A DNA stretch of 64,000 nt from Ecdyonurus torrentis (taxonomy: Eukaryota; Arthropoda; Insecta; Ephemeroptera; Heptageniidae): NCBI GenBank assembly GCA_949318235.1, contig OX439136.1:8324170-8388169 (forward strand), in the 5' to 3' direction. The notes beneath the pieces are model-generated. The model did not search any database and was not told where the DNA came from. It saw nothing but the letters and a program-made list of their open reading frames with translations. Both the position numbers and the translations under genes were made by a program. This document shows positions 51,350-64,000 of the stretch, piece by piece; position 1 is the first letter of the stretch; every line of letters starts with the position of its first letter.

Positions 51350-54300
51350 CTAGAGTACTCTAGAAGGGGGGAGTATACGCGATCCAGCAGAATTTTTAAA
51401 GCCATTTTATTGGTTGTTGAAATCGAGAATATTCAAATCTGATTGGCTGACGTGCCCAAAATTTTCATTGTTGTCAGTCAATGTTATTTAAATGGGGGTT
51501 TTTTGGTTCTGAAAATGACCGTAAGTAATGGGAAAAAATGATATTTTGAAGACTCATAAAATTGTACCTAAACGTTGTCAAGTTATGAAATTTTCACAGA
51601 TGAAACTTTATTATTTGGCGAAAAAAATAACATAAATTCAAAAGTCGCAATAATTCGCAAATACCGTTATTTAGTGCTCAATTTTGAACGCTTTTTTGAA
51701 AACGCTGTATTTTTGACGAAGCTATTATCGTGATAACAATGGCAAGTATTTTTTTTAAATTGTTTTATTTTTATTATATTTACTATAAATGTTCATAAAT
51801 TTGATTTAAGCGATATTAAATTACGTTTTCTTTATAAATATATGGAATTAGGTTGTTTATCGATATTAAAACATCATCAGTATATCGATTTTACGTAAAT
51901 ATAGTAGGCATAATATACACGAAACATCTCGTTTTTTTAACCTTTTCCCTAGTCCAGCTAGAGTAATGAAATTTGCGCTTTTTTTTTCATAAAAATAATT
52001 AGCATAAAAGTAGATTTAATCTTTTATCTCTATACCAGCAGTGTCGATTTTTGAAACTACGCTCGATCGCGAAACATAGATCAAAAATTAATTAAGTTGC
52101 ACGTGTTTTTACTTATTTCTCCGCACTTAATTAATGTTTATTTTTTATTTACAATAACTTTTCATCATTCGTATACCTTTTTTTTTTTTTTTTCTTCTTC
52201 ATTTATTGCATAGAATGATGTAATTACGCCCTATTTTCATGGCAATATAAGATGATTAATAAATGCGGTTTCTCCCAATATGATCTTTATACCCCTGAAG
52301 TGAAGACTGGAGTGTGCAGAGAGATGTAGAATGTATGCAAAATAAACTTTTTACCTAATTAGTAACTATCTTTTGAAATACATCTTAAAATATTTAGAGC
52401 CATCGACCGTCCATACTTTGAAAAAGTACTATACTTTAGAGCTCGGAATAGTCCGTGACCCCGCGCGTAGTCCAAAAGTAGCGTTCAATATAAAACTTTG
52501 AATATCTCCTTGAGCTTGAGCGCTATTTAGATGCGCTATTTTACCTCTAGATAAGCAAGATGTTTAACCTTTTTGTCATGCCTATGCGATTTTCAACCCT
52601 TAGGTTTTTTTACCCTTCAAGGGTTAAAGACCAAAAACACGATTTTCAATATTATAACCTTTGCTATATGCTTTTATTTTTTATTTATTATTATTAATTT
52701 TTGTGAATTTCATTTCTGTGGTGTCTGAAAGTCATGTAGTACCTCCTATTAAAACAATATGAAAAGAAATCTTTAAAAACCATGCCAATAGAAAATAGGG
52801 CGTAAAAATGATAAGAAAAAGAAGAAGAAGAAAAAAAAAAAAAAAAAGTAAATAACACGGAAAAGCAAAGCTTACCCAAAATAAATATTTGGTGCTGAAA
52901 TCTTATTGCCAGGACCTTTCTCATAGGGCACATTGCGTTTTAGCTCTATATGACCCCCTGGAGGGTGTTTGGGGTGGGGTTTTCCACCCTATTATGATTC
53001 TAAAAACTTAAGTAAAAGTATTCGTGTCAGATATCGCTCTAGGCAAAATCGACCCCGCTGAGCTCGAATCCGTTGTCAGATTTTTGGTAGATGCCACCCC
53101 TATGGCGATAGGGGTGGGTTTTTATTCTGAAAACCGGGAAATTTTTGGAAAATAAAGCAACATTAAATTGTAATAAAATGCAATATTTTCGTTAATCTAA
53201 TTGCATATTCCAGTACCTCTGGTATGTTTTTAACATGAATCCTATGCATTTCCAGTTTATATCACTTTAAAGACGGTTGCAGGGTGCATTTTTCACCTTT
53301 ATTTTATTATATTTTTTTTAATTAAATGATTGGGTTACTTTAATTAAGAATGATATCTCACCAATCACCTAATTTATAAAAAAAGGTAAAAACAACAACC
53401 CCAGCTACCCTCTTTAAAGTGATTTAAACTGGAAATGCATGGGATTCATGTTAAAACCATACCAGAGGTACTGGAATATGCAATTAGATTAACGAAAATA
53501 TTGCATTTTATTACAATTCAATGTTGCTTTATTTTCCAAAAATTTACCTCTTTTGAGGATAAAAACCCACTCCTATCTCCTTAGGGGTGGCATCTACCAA
53601 AAATCTGACAACGGATTCGAGCTCAGCAGGGTCGATTTTGCCTAGAGCGATATCTGACACGAATACTTTTACTTAAGTTTTTAGAATCATAATAGGGTGG
53701 AAAACCCCACCCCAAACACCCTCCAGGGGGTCATATAGAGCTAAAACGCAATGTGCCCTATGAGAAAGGTCCTGGCAATAAGATTTCAGCACCAAATATT
53801 TATTTTGGGTAAGCTTTGCTTTTCCGTGTTATTTACTTTTTTTTTTTTTTTTTCTTCTTCTTCTTTTTCTTATCATTTTTACGCCCTATTTTCTATTGGC
53901 ATGGTTTTTAAAGATTTCTTTTCATATTGTTTTAATAGGAGGTACTACATGACTTTCAGACACCACAGAAATGAAATTCACAAAAATTAATAATAATAAA
54001 TAAAAAATAAAAGCATATAGCAAAGGTTATAATATTGAAAATCGTGTTTTTGGTCTTTAACCCTTGAAGGGTAAAAAAACCTAAGGGTTGAAAATCGCAT
54101 AGGCATGACAAAAAGGTTAAACATCTTGCTTATCTAGAGGTAAAATAGCGCATCTAAATAGCGCTCAAACTCAAGGAGATATTGAAAGTTTTATATTGAA
54201 CTCTACTTTTGGACCACGCGCGGGTTCACGGTCTATTCAGAGCTCTAGTAGTTTTCCAAAGTATGGACGGTCGAATATGGCTCTAAATATTTTAATATGT

Positions 54301-56395
54301 TTTTCAAAAAGATAATTAGGAAGAAAGTTCCAGAGGTTCGGACCCGTCAAAAAATTGTCGGGTCCGAAGACCCGGGTCCTGGACCCGTGATTTTTTTTTC
54401 GGGTCCGGGACCCGGGTCCGGACCCCTCAAAAATCTTCATCGGGTCTGGGTTCAGGTTTTCAATTAATCAATTAAATAATTTTTTATAAGTTCAATAAGT
54501 AAGAGCAGATTAAAATTTTTTGAAATAGAATTTAAAAAATTGCAGCAAGTTAAAAAAGAATGCAAATAATAATAATAAATAATCAATGTTTTGATTTGCT
54601 ACATCTTGTCAATTAGCCAAATAAGAAACTTAGTATTATTGCCTGTATATTATATTCATATTAATAAAATAATAATAATAAAAAAAAGTCATCATACAAG
54701 CTGTAAGTCAGCAACATTATTAATTTTAAAAAAATGCAGCTCCTACAAGCTTTATAATTCAGGCGTATATTAATTTTTCTTCTTTCGGAACATAATGTTT
54801 TTAACATAATTTGAGGTATATAATTGAAAAAAAAATTTTTTTTAGTTTTTTTTAACGTACTGAAAGTTTAGAAAGAAGGTTTTATTGAAATTGCATAAAA
54901 ATCTGGATAACTAGACTAAAACCTACTCTTACACATAGTTAAAAAAATAAAATTTAAATAAAAAATCTTTCCAGATATTTAAACAAATTAAAATTTGTGT
55001 TGCATGCATGTATATGTTTCTGTGGCAAAAAAAAAAAAAAAAAAAAATCTAATACTAAACAAATTTACTTTATATTTTTTCATGTTTATGTACATTTCTT
55101 AATATTTCAATCAAAAAATTTTCAAACTCAACGAAAATTAGGGCTCGGGTTTTTGAACCCGTATTTTTCAAATGGGTCCCAAAAACCCGCCAAAAATCTC
55201 GGGTTTTGGAAGGTTTCGGGTCCGGGTCCGAACCCCTGAAAAGTTAATTTTGCCTACATTCTACATCTCTCTGCAAAAACTCCAGTCTTCACTGCAGGGG
55301 TATAAAAATCAACATGTTATATTGGGAGAAACTACATTTCTTATCATCTTATTTTACCATCAAATAATGTATTTATTTCTTTCATGTATAATATTTCCTT
55401 TTCATGTGTTTAATGAATTAGTACCATTTATTAATAAGTATTGTATTGCAATAAAATTAAATATTTAGTATACACAACAAAAGTCTTTAGTTTAGCTTTC
55501 CAAACTGTGCCAGAGTCCAGACTTTCTATTGAAAATGGCTTTTTCTATAGAAATTATAAAGTAAATTTTAATTTACATAAAAGAATTAATAATGTATTCA
55601 ATTTATTAAGTATATTTCTTACACAATAAGTGCATTTTACGAATAGTATCTTTTAAAAGAAAAATTAAAACAAACTCTCAAGTTTTATTAAGTTGATGCG
55701 TATAGTTGACTGTATATAAAAATGTTTCCTCAAAATAGCAAAAAATTGCATTTCTATGGTATATTATGTAAAGTAAAGGAAATAATAATCTATTTTTAAT
55801 AAATACTTGTCGAGTTGTTAAAAATCAAATGTTAAAAATTTAACAAATTATTATTTTTTTGATTATAATGTATAATAAACTTTTAAATTATTAATGAAAT
55901 ATTGATCAAATAATTTCATTTTTTTTTTCTTTTACAGATATTAAGAATAATAGAAACATTGTTTCAAGTTATAACACTAAAACAATAATTTAAGATACAT
56001 AAACTTGAGATTATCATTTTTAATCGAAGTATGTATACTTGTTGTGTATTTATAAACAGTGGACAGCAAGCACAAGAGCGTTGAGTTTGTTTACTTTTTA
56101 TTTTTCATTGTTGGAGCGCATTAGCCAATGAGCGTCGAGTATTGATTTTCAAAATATGATATTTTTAAAGCTAAAATAAATTAAATTTATAGCACACTGA
56201 GGGTTTTGAAAATTTAAACATAAAATCGCCATAAAATGAAGTTTGTTCTGTGAAAATTTCAATGCTGTAACTTCCTTTGTTCAATAGTTATGATGTTTCA
56301 AAATCGCGATTTTTCCCATTACTTACGCGATTTTTCGTGATCAAAAAACCCCAACAAAGGGTGCGCGTATACTCCCCCCTTCTAGAGTACTCTAG
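51350..56395. mobile_element. Large foldback DNA element, 5.05 kb
   Basis: The outer ends are a 32-bp perfect inverted repeat starting CTAGAGTACTCTAGAAGG (51350-51381 and 56364-56395), flanked by the direct repeat TGTAAC (51344-51349, 56396-56401). Further in, GTAAGTAATGGGAAAAA is shared in inverted orientation. Arms of about 1.0-1.1 kb (about 52250-53310, and 53385-54322 continuing at 55247-55340) are near-identical reverse complements around a centre near 53350. Identical 79-codon frames on opposite strands are a product of this symmetry. No transposase is seen. The right arm is interrupted by a nested element. Confidence 0.85.
54331..55238. mobile_element. hAT-like non-autonomous element nested in the foldback
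   Basis: Left end CAGAGGTTCGGACCCG; right end CGGGTCCGAACCCCTG. Subterminal regions are packed with GGGTCC/GGACCC. Flanks GAAAGTTC and AAAAGTTA (8 bp, two mismatches) look like a decayed duplication. The left arm of the host foldback keeps the uninterrupted site (reverse complement of about 52330-52360). About 700 bases inside are AT-rich without a transposase frame. Confidence 0.8.
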
Positions 56396-56894
56396 TGTAA
56401 CCATAGTATATTTAAAATATGATATAACATTCAATTTTAATGCTTTGAATTTAAATGGGATATGCAGTATATAAAGAAATTGTGTAATCAATAAATTTTA
56501 CATTAGGTTTATTTATATTTTTTTATTTAAGTAAAAGTAAATGATTATAATTTTATTTTCAACGATTAATTTGACGATAACGTTACCTAATATTTGTGGT
56601 GTGGACTGTATACATTTTGTCTCATAATTAACTCGAACGTGAAATTATAATGTCATTAACTTATATTAATAAAAATATTACAACAACCAAAATTTTTGTA
56701 AACAAATCATCGTACACGGAAAAAAGAAATTAAGCAATTTACGTTTCAGTGAATAATAACTATAATTAATAATACTTTCATTTAAGAAACATACATGGCA
56801 ATTTCAGCCGTATATTACATGTTCTTGACCAGGATATTAAATACAACATATTTTATGTATAAGAGTCATACTATCAGAAAAACAAACAAAATAA

Positions 56895-57240
56895 TTACAT
56901 CCATAGACCACATAAAACAACATGTACTTTTTAATGAATAAACACGAAATGGGATCTTCAAAACTGATGACAATTTTTACCAGAACGTTAATGTAACCCC
57001 ATGAGAGAGTGTGAAAATACTGTAAAGTATGCAATTTGCGTGACTATACATGTTTCTGACGTCAGAAACATGCAAAATTGAATAAAAAAATGTTGTGCGG
57101 GTTGCATAAATTGAAAATTTCTGATCACTGCTACGGAGCTACAGTTGGGTTTTGAGACAAGGTAAAGTTATTTATGTATAAGTCCCATCAAGTGTTTTAT
57201 GATATTAATGCATATGTTTTCTTCTGGTCTATTCCTTTAA
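56895..57240 (-). mobile_element. TTAA-ended MITE, family A copy 7
   Basis: Reverse orientation, from CATCCATAGACCACATAAAA (left TTAA degraded) to TCTGGTCTATTCCTTTAA. Contains TTTCTGACGTCAGAAACATG and the GTTGTGCGGGTTGCATAAAT core. Confidence 0.85.
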
Positions 57241-57942
57241 TGTGGTAGCGCTACTTTATAAGTACAATTAATTACTAATATAATGATGAAAAAAAATACA
57301 TTACGTATTATAACAAATATGTTATAAATAATTTTTTTTCATTATATCTAATTAATTTTAATAAATTTACTACATAAATTTGGTTAATATTTTCAACACA
57401 CTTTCTTCACACATTTTATTTATTTATTATTTTATTATTATTATTTTTAGAATGAAAAATTTAATAATCTGCAAGTTTTTATATTATTTAAATAAAAAAT
57501 TACATCTTAAAATATAAACGGTAAACAATACAAATACTGAGCCCCTAAATATAGGCAACCTAAAGAACATTTTTTTTATTTTTATAAATTTTCTGAAGCA
57601 TAATGCATCGGATGTGATTCAGTTTAAAGCACTGTCACCTAAAGGCTCTTCGTAAATATAATGCTTAGAAAATCCTATAGAGTGTAATAATTCTTAATGC
57701 CTAAGTGCTTTGATGATGAAATGCATTTATCGTCTTTTAGATTATAGGATTATTATATAATTTATATAATATTATACAAACAAAGAGGGTTCAATTAATA
57801 AAATTAAAAAAAAAAAAAAAAAAAAAAAAGTCATGTAAAAAAATAAAATGTATAAAGGATATATATTTTTTTATTTTCATTTCATGCCTTGATCTGTATT
57901 ATATGAAATTTTACTAAGAAATTTTACCTTATTTGCATCATG

Positions 57943-58256
57943 GGAGACGTAGAACACCTTGAACAAAAAACATGTCTAATATCCTAACAAACTTAAATAT
58001 CAACGTTAATTTGGCCTGAGTCTTTGATTTCTAATTTATTTTCCATTTACAAAATAGCAGCTGCGGGTTTGTGACATCACAGCTCACTAGTCTACGCGCG
58101 CGTTAACAGGCGAGCTGTGACGTCATAAACCCGCAGCTGTCATTTTGTGAATGGAAAATATATTAGAAATCAACGACTCGGGCCAAATCAACGTTGATAT
58201 TTAGGTATTTTAAGATATTAGACATGTTTTTTGTTCAAGGTGTTCTACGTCTTTAA
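57943..58256. mobile_element. TTAA-ended foldback MITE, family B copy 3
   Basis: Starts GGAGACGTAGAACACCTTG (left TTAA lost) and ends GTGTTCTACGTCTTTAA. Arms and GC-rich centre ACGCGCGCGTT as in the other two copies. Confidence 0.85.
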
Positions 58257-59079
58257 TATTAATAATTAAATTAATTGGTGTCTCCTTAATATGCATCTCT
58301 TTTAACAAAAAGTGATATATTATATGTTATGTAAGTGCATACTATAGCAAGGATGAAAGAAGCAGTTTTATTGAGAGGAGCTGTATACAAAATACAAAAA
58401 GCATTGTCCACTCCAATTAATGCAGTAGAATCAAGTGTTACATTACACTTTCTGTACGTTAAATTTTATTACTATAAAAATATAGCACACTATTTATTTA
58501 TACAAGAAATCTTATGAGATTTTAATAAGAAAAAAAATTGATCTAGGCAGTTTAAAGTAATATTAAGTTTGTTACAACAAGCGTTGCTCTAGTCATTATT
58601 AACAGTTAACATTTAACAATAAATAAATAAGATACATTAATCTACATTAATTTAAGTCCATTTACAAATATCTTGTCTAAATAAACAATGCTTTATGCAG
58701 AATGTCAGAAATTTAGTCAGTAAAATGTTCCAAATTTGAGTATGTGGTATAATCATAAGTACATCAATTTAGTCTTGTGGTCGTTACCTGAACTTTCTAT
58801 ACTGATAACGTTAAGTTAATTTTATAAAAAAACAATTTTTTCCTATTAATAGCTAAATAATCAGATTCACTGCAAAATATATTTTTAAGTAGTTATTTCT
58901 ATGCCGCTTTTTAAATAACAAATAAAGTTTAAAATAGTTGAAAGTGCATTGTAATATGACAGTAAAGGAGTACAATATTCTTCGACTTTATTACTAAGAA
59001 ACTCATAACCGTTGATTTACAATATAAAGCTATATATACCATAGAAAAAAAGCAGATTAAAAGTATATTATTTAAACTA
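58257..59079. other. AT-rich intergenic DNA
   Basis: A frame starting at 58335 (MKEAVLLRGAVYKIQ...) was considered, but it has no family match or splice support. No element end found. Confidence 0.35.
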
Positions 59080-59390
59080 TAGGGTTGTGTACGCATGACG
59101 TCATTCTGAGTGCTTTTCGATGCTCTTCTTGAGCAATGAATAACATTTCTCAGCATAAAACAAACTTAGTTTTTTGCTATTTTCTTTGGAAAATTAGCTA
59201 TTTTTTGGTCATTATTATTTGTCTTGCATACTTGAGGTACTATTTCAACCTGTTAACAGCATCGATGCTCTCAAAAAAATTGCGAAGTATTTTTAAACTG
59301 GCAAAATTTGCCATTTTCCTATACCGGCCAATGTTATTTAGTACTCACTTATGACGTTGACTTTAACATGAATGAAACCACCCTATATAA
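59080..59390 (+). mobile_element. Family D repeat, copy 3 (best preserved)
   Basis: Starts ATAGGGTTGTGTACGCATGA (TGACGTCA at 59096) and ends CATGAATGAAACCACCCTAT. The two termini are imperfect inverted repeats (ATAGGGTTG / ATAGGGTGG), so this may be a MITE. Confidence 0.75.
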
Positions 59391-59695
59391 TATGATTATA
59401 CAGTAAAAAGGTAAATTATAATTTAACTTTAAAAAAGTACCGTATTGCATGGTTAATGCAGCATTATTATAAAAAGCCAAAGTAATACACAAAGTTGCGA
59501 GATAGTGAAACATTATTCTGCGTCACATTTGATTTATTGGAGTAATCTTGTTTTTATCATTAATCTTAACATGTCCTGACCTGACACTATAAAATTACAT
59601 GATAAAAAAAAAAAAGAAAAACGGATTGCAAACTATAATATGGGGAGAAAAGTAAAAGAAAATGTACTTTAGATAATTGCTGAGTGCATGCTGTA

Positions 59696-59700
<5 letters not shown>

Positions 59701-59791
<91 letters not shown>
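59701..59791. repeat. (GA)n microsatellite
   Basis: About 90 bases of pure GA. Confidence 0.97.
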
Positions 59792-59794
<3 letters not shown>

Positions 59795-60294
59795 GCAATA
59801 TACAGACAGTATGATATATGAGAAAAAAAGTATAACATTCTCACTAAAACATAATAGTCACAGCTTGAACTTTTACGTCTGAATTTAATAAAAAATAATA
59901 TCAATAAAAAAAAAAATAATAAAAAAAAGGCCAACATAAAAAGTAAAATTTTGAAAAATGTCATTTTTCATATAAAATATTCTTATTTGAATTTAACATT
60001 GACTTTGAGATTTTTATAATTTCTATAACGTTATATGATAAATTTCCCTTTTTTTGTAATAAACAAATTTATGGAAAAAAAATTGGTATGTCAACTTTTT
60101 GTATTTAAAATCGATTTATTATGTTAAATTTAAGTATTAAAATGTGTAAAATGTATTCGAAAAAAAAAGGCATTTAAACGCATATGAAAGCGTTAAAAGA
60201 TATTTCAAAAAATATATATCCTTTTTTGTTTTAAACATACTAACCTAATAATTTGTATGAAATAAACACTTGCTAACACTTTTTCTAGATATAG

Positions 60295-60615
60295 AAAAAA
60301 ACATAAGCATTTCATTTATATTACAAAAGAATTGGTGGGATTTGCATAAATAATATTAGTTTCCGTAGCTCAGTTCAAGGTTTTATTATAAAAAGCAAGT
60401 ATACAAAAACAGCAGTGATCACAAAAATTTTATTTATGCAACCCGCACAACATTTTTATACTTATATCGTCTGTTTTCAACGTCAGAAACTGGTTTTGTC
60501 ACGCAAAGTAAGCTTTACAGTATTTTCACACTCTGGTAAAATTTGTCATCATCAGTTTTTGAGATCCCATTTTGTGTTTAATTATGAAGCACATGTTGTT
60601 TCATGTGGTCTTTAA
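60295..60615 (+). mobile_element. Degraded family A copy 8
   Basis: AAAAACATAAGCATTTC, a GTGGGATTTGCATAAATAA segment, ATGCAACCCGCACAAC, GAGATCCCATTTTGTG and CATGTGGTCT follow family order. The ends are eroded, and about 45 bases at 60375-60415 are inserted. Confidence 0.7.
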
Positions 60616-60948
60616 TAAAGGGAAATCCAAACGTACTTAAGGCAATGAAATCTACAATATTGTGTATTATTGATTTACAATACTTTGAAGAGTTCCGTCA
60701 AGAAGTACTCTATGTACGTACACAAGAAATTTAATCAGTATAAAGAGAAAACTTTATACAATACGTATAGATTAGATACCTACAATACGGTGAAAAGTCT
60801 CTAGGAATTGTTTGATTTTAATTAATTTAAAGTTGAATAACTGATAAGTTGTTTTGAAAAATGTAAATATAAGTGTATAGTTATATAAGTGTAGTTGATA
60901 CATTTTATATGATTTTCTAACTGCAACGTAATAACATCCGAAATTTAA

Positions 60949-61062
60949 TTCATTCATTCATTCATTCATTCATTCATTCATTCATTCATTCATTCATTCA
61001 TTCATTCATTCATTCATTCATTCATTCATTCATTCATTCATTCATTCATTCATTCATTCATT
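60949..61062. repeat. (ATTC)n tetranucleotide repeat
   Basis: About 28 perfect units. Confidence 0.97.
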
Positions 61063-61118
61063 ATGTATTAATTTATGTATGCATTTAAAGCAAAATTTTG
61101 GGAACAATAATTATAATC

Positions 61119-61313
<195 letters not shown>

Positions 61314-61678
61314 CCATTGAGACTCAATAAAGTCTCAATAAATTCACTGAGACTTAAAATAGACTGCAAGACTGTTATCTATATTTTTCTATACTGATAC
61401 TGATAATTTAGTAATAATTATCTGCATCATAATAAAATGCATATAACCAAATAGCATAATATTAACAAATTAGTTAAACGTTAATGTAATGCATAAAATA
61501 ATATATAAATATCTCCTCACATGTATGTACATGACCGTATTATTTTAATTACATATTCACCACTGGAGTGTATGTTCTTGACTTAATTACACAAGCAAAT
61601 ACTTAATTAAATTAATTAAACCCCACACGTTGGTTGACAATCTACTTTTTAGTCATGAATTATCACATATTATATACG

Positions 61679-61684
<6 letters not shown>

Positions 61685-61742
<58 letters not shown>
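61685..61742. repeat. (CT)n microsatellite
   Basis: Pure CT run. Confidence 0.95.
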
Positions 61743-63637
<1,895 letters not shown>

Positions 63638-63675
63638 TTTTTCCGAATAGGGTTTATTAATTCAATATTCGAAGT

Positions 63676-63885
63676 GTTTTTACATGCATTCCAATTCCAT
63701 GACGATTGATGTGTTTGTATCGACCAACCTGCATGTTTGTTTCCATGGATTGTCTAATCTGTCATGGCTAATGCCAGGCTGTGTATTTAAGCAGTGGCCG
63801 GCTCGTGCGTGCTGTTGCTAACGTCTACGACAATGTTAAAAAGTTGTATAGCACGATAACACTAGGCAAAAAAGAACAAAAAAAA
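63676..63885 (+). mobile_element. tRNA-derived SINE, 5'-truncated copy
   Basis: Matches the body of the 42-kb SINE in plus orientation: TTTACATGCATTCC, GATTGATGTGTTTGTA, CTGTCATGGCTAATGCCAGG, GTGGCCGGCTCGTG, GTATAGCACGATAACAC, then an A-rich tail at about 63868-63885. The tRNA-like head is absent, and a stretch after CCATGACG is deleted relative to the full copy. Confidence 0.8.
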
Positions 63886-64000
63886 TTGTCATATAAGACA
63901 CACAAGATAACAATTACTGTAAATAATAAAAATCTTCAAAGTAATCACTTCCTAATATTCTCTTTTACATTTTTCTTTGTTTTAAAATAGTCTCCCTTCA

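Noticed and set aside
52694..53990. Two identical 79-codon frames on opposite strands (MCPMRKVLAIRFQHQIF...)
   Set aside because: They are mirror images produced by the arms of the 5-kb foldback. The frame is low-complexity (Phe and Ser runs) and has no family features.
54237..54440. Arg/Gly/Pro-rich frame with GSGPGSRTRKK wording
   Set aside because: It comes from the GGGTCC/GGACCC subterminal repeats of the nested hAT-like element.
51350..56395. Polinton/Maverick derivative
   Set aside because: The 6-bp duplication would fit, but the ends are not the AG...CT type, no Polinton gene remnant is seen and the internal symmetry is that of a foldback.
58335..58517. Short plus-strand frame MHTIARMKEAVLLRG...
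   Set aside because: No recognisable family, splice partner or promoter; length is within chance expectation.
63770..63990. TATA-type promoter and first exon
   Set aside because: The stretch aligns with the body of the tRNA-derived SINE at 42.4 kb, including its GTATAGCACGATAACAC end and A-rich tail.

Overview
The window is very AT-rich eukaryotic nuclear DNA. It has short exons, long AT-rich introns with GT/AG borders, many (GA)n and (TA)n microsatellites, and a dense load of small non-autonomous DNA transposons and a tRNA-derived SINE. The best gene match is an insect-type TRPV channel of the Nanchung class, so an arthropod, most likely an insect, is suggested. I cannot name the order from the sequence.

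Genes lie only in the first 27 kb. (1) Minus strand, 558-7158: ten consecutive exons of a TRPV channel (nanchung-like). They cover the N-terminus, the ankyrin repeats, S1-S5 and the pore loop; S6 and the C-terminus lie beyond the left edge. (2) Plus strand, 10220-15109: a four-exon gene for a 624-residue secreted protein with a signal peptide, an acidic stretch, one Ig-like fold, a furin-type site and a long Q/S/Y-rich tail. I do not recognise it as a named protein. (3) Minus strand, 25313-27262: a complete four-exon gene for mitochondrial pyruvate carrier 2 (124 aa). All reading frames close exactly across the assigned splice sites. The three genes have no evident shared pathway.

The rest, including about 36 kb from 27.3 kb to the end, shows no recognisable exon and is mostly repeats. 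Distinct families can be recognised from their ends: a TTAA-ended MITE family of about 320-350 bp with at least seven copies; a TTAA-ended foldback family (three copies); a TA-flanked MITE of about 165 bp (three copies); a family of about 310-380 bp with three clear and two weaker copies; a 1.8-kb hAT-like element with a perfect 8-bp target duplication and a G-rich hairpin island; a 1.36-kb element with inverted repeats of about 265 bp inserted in a TA microsatellite; single foldbacks at 4.5, 22.6, 24.7 and 48 kb; and a 5.05-kb foldback element at 51350-56395 carrying a nested hAT-like element. A tRNA-derived SINE sits inside one MITE at 42.3-42.7 kb, and a second, 5'-truncated copy lies at 63.7-63.9 kb. 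The palindrome TGACGTCA (a CRE/ATF-type site) occurs 14 times, almost always inside several otherwise unrelated repeat families.

I found no CRISPR array, rRNA, intact tRNA gene, viral gene or intact transposase. I see no new multi-gene system. The most unusual content is the nested repeat architecture and the shared TGACGTCA motif.
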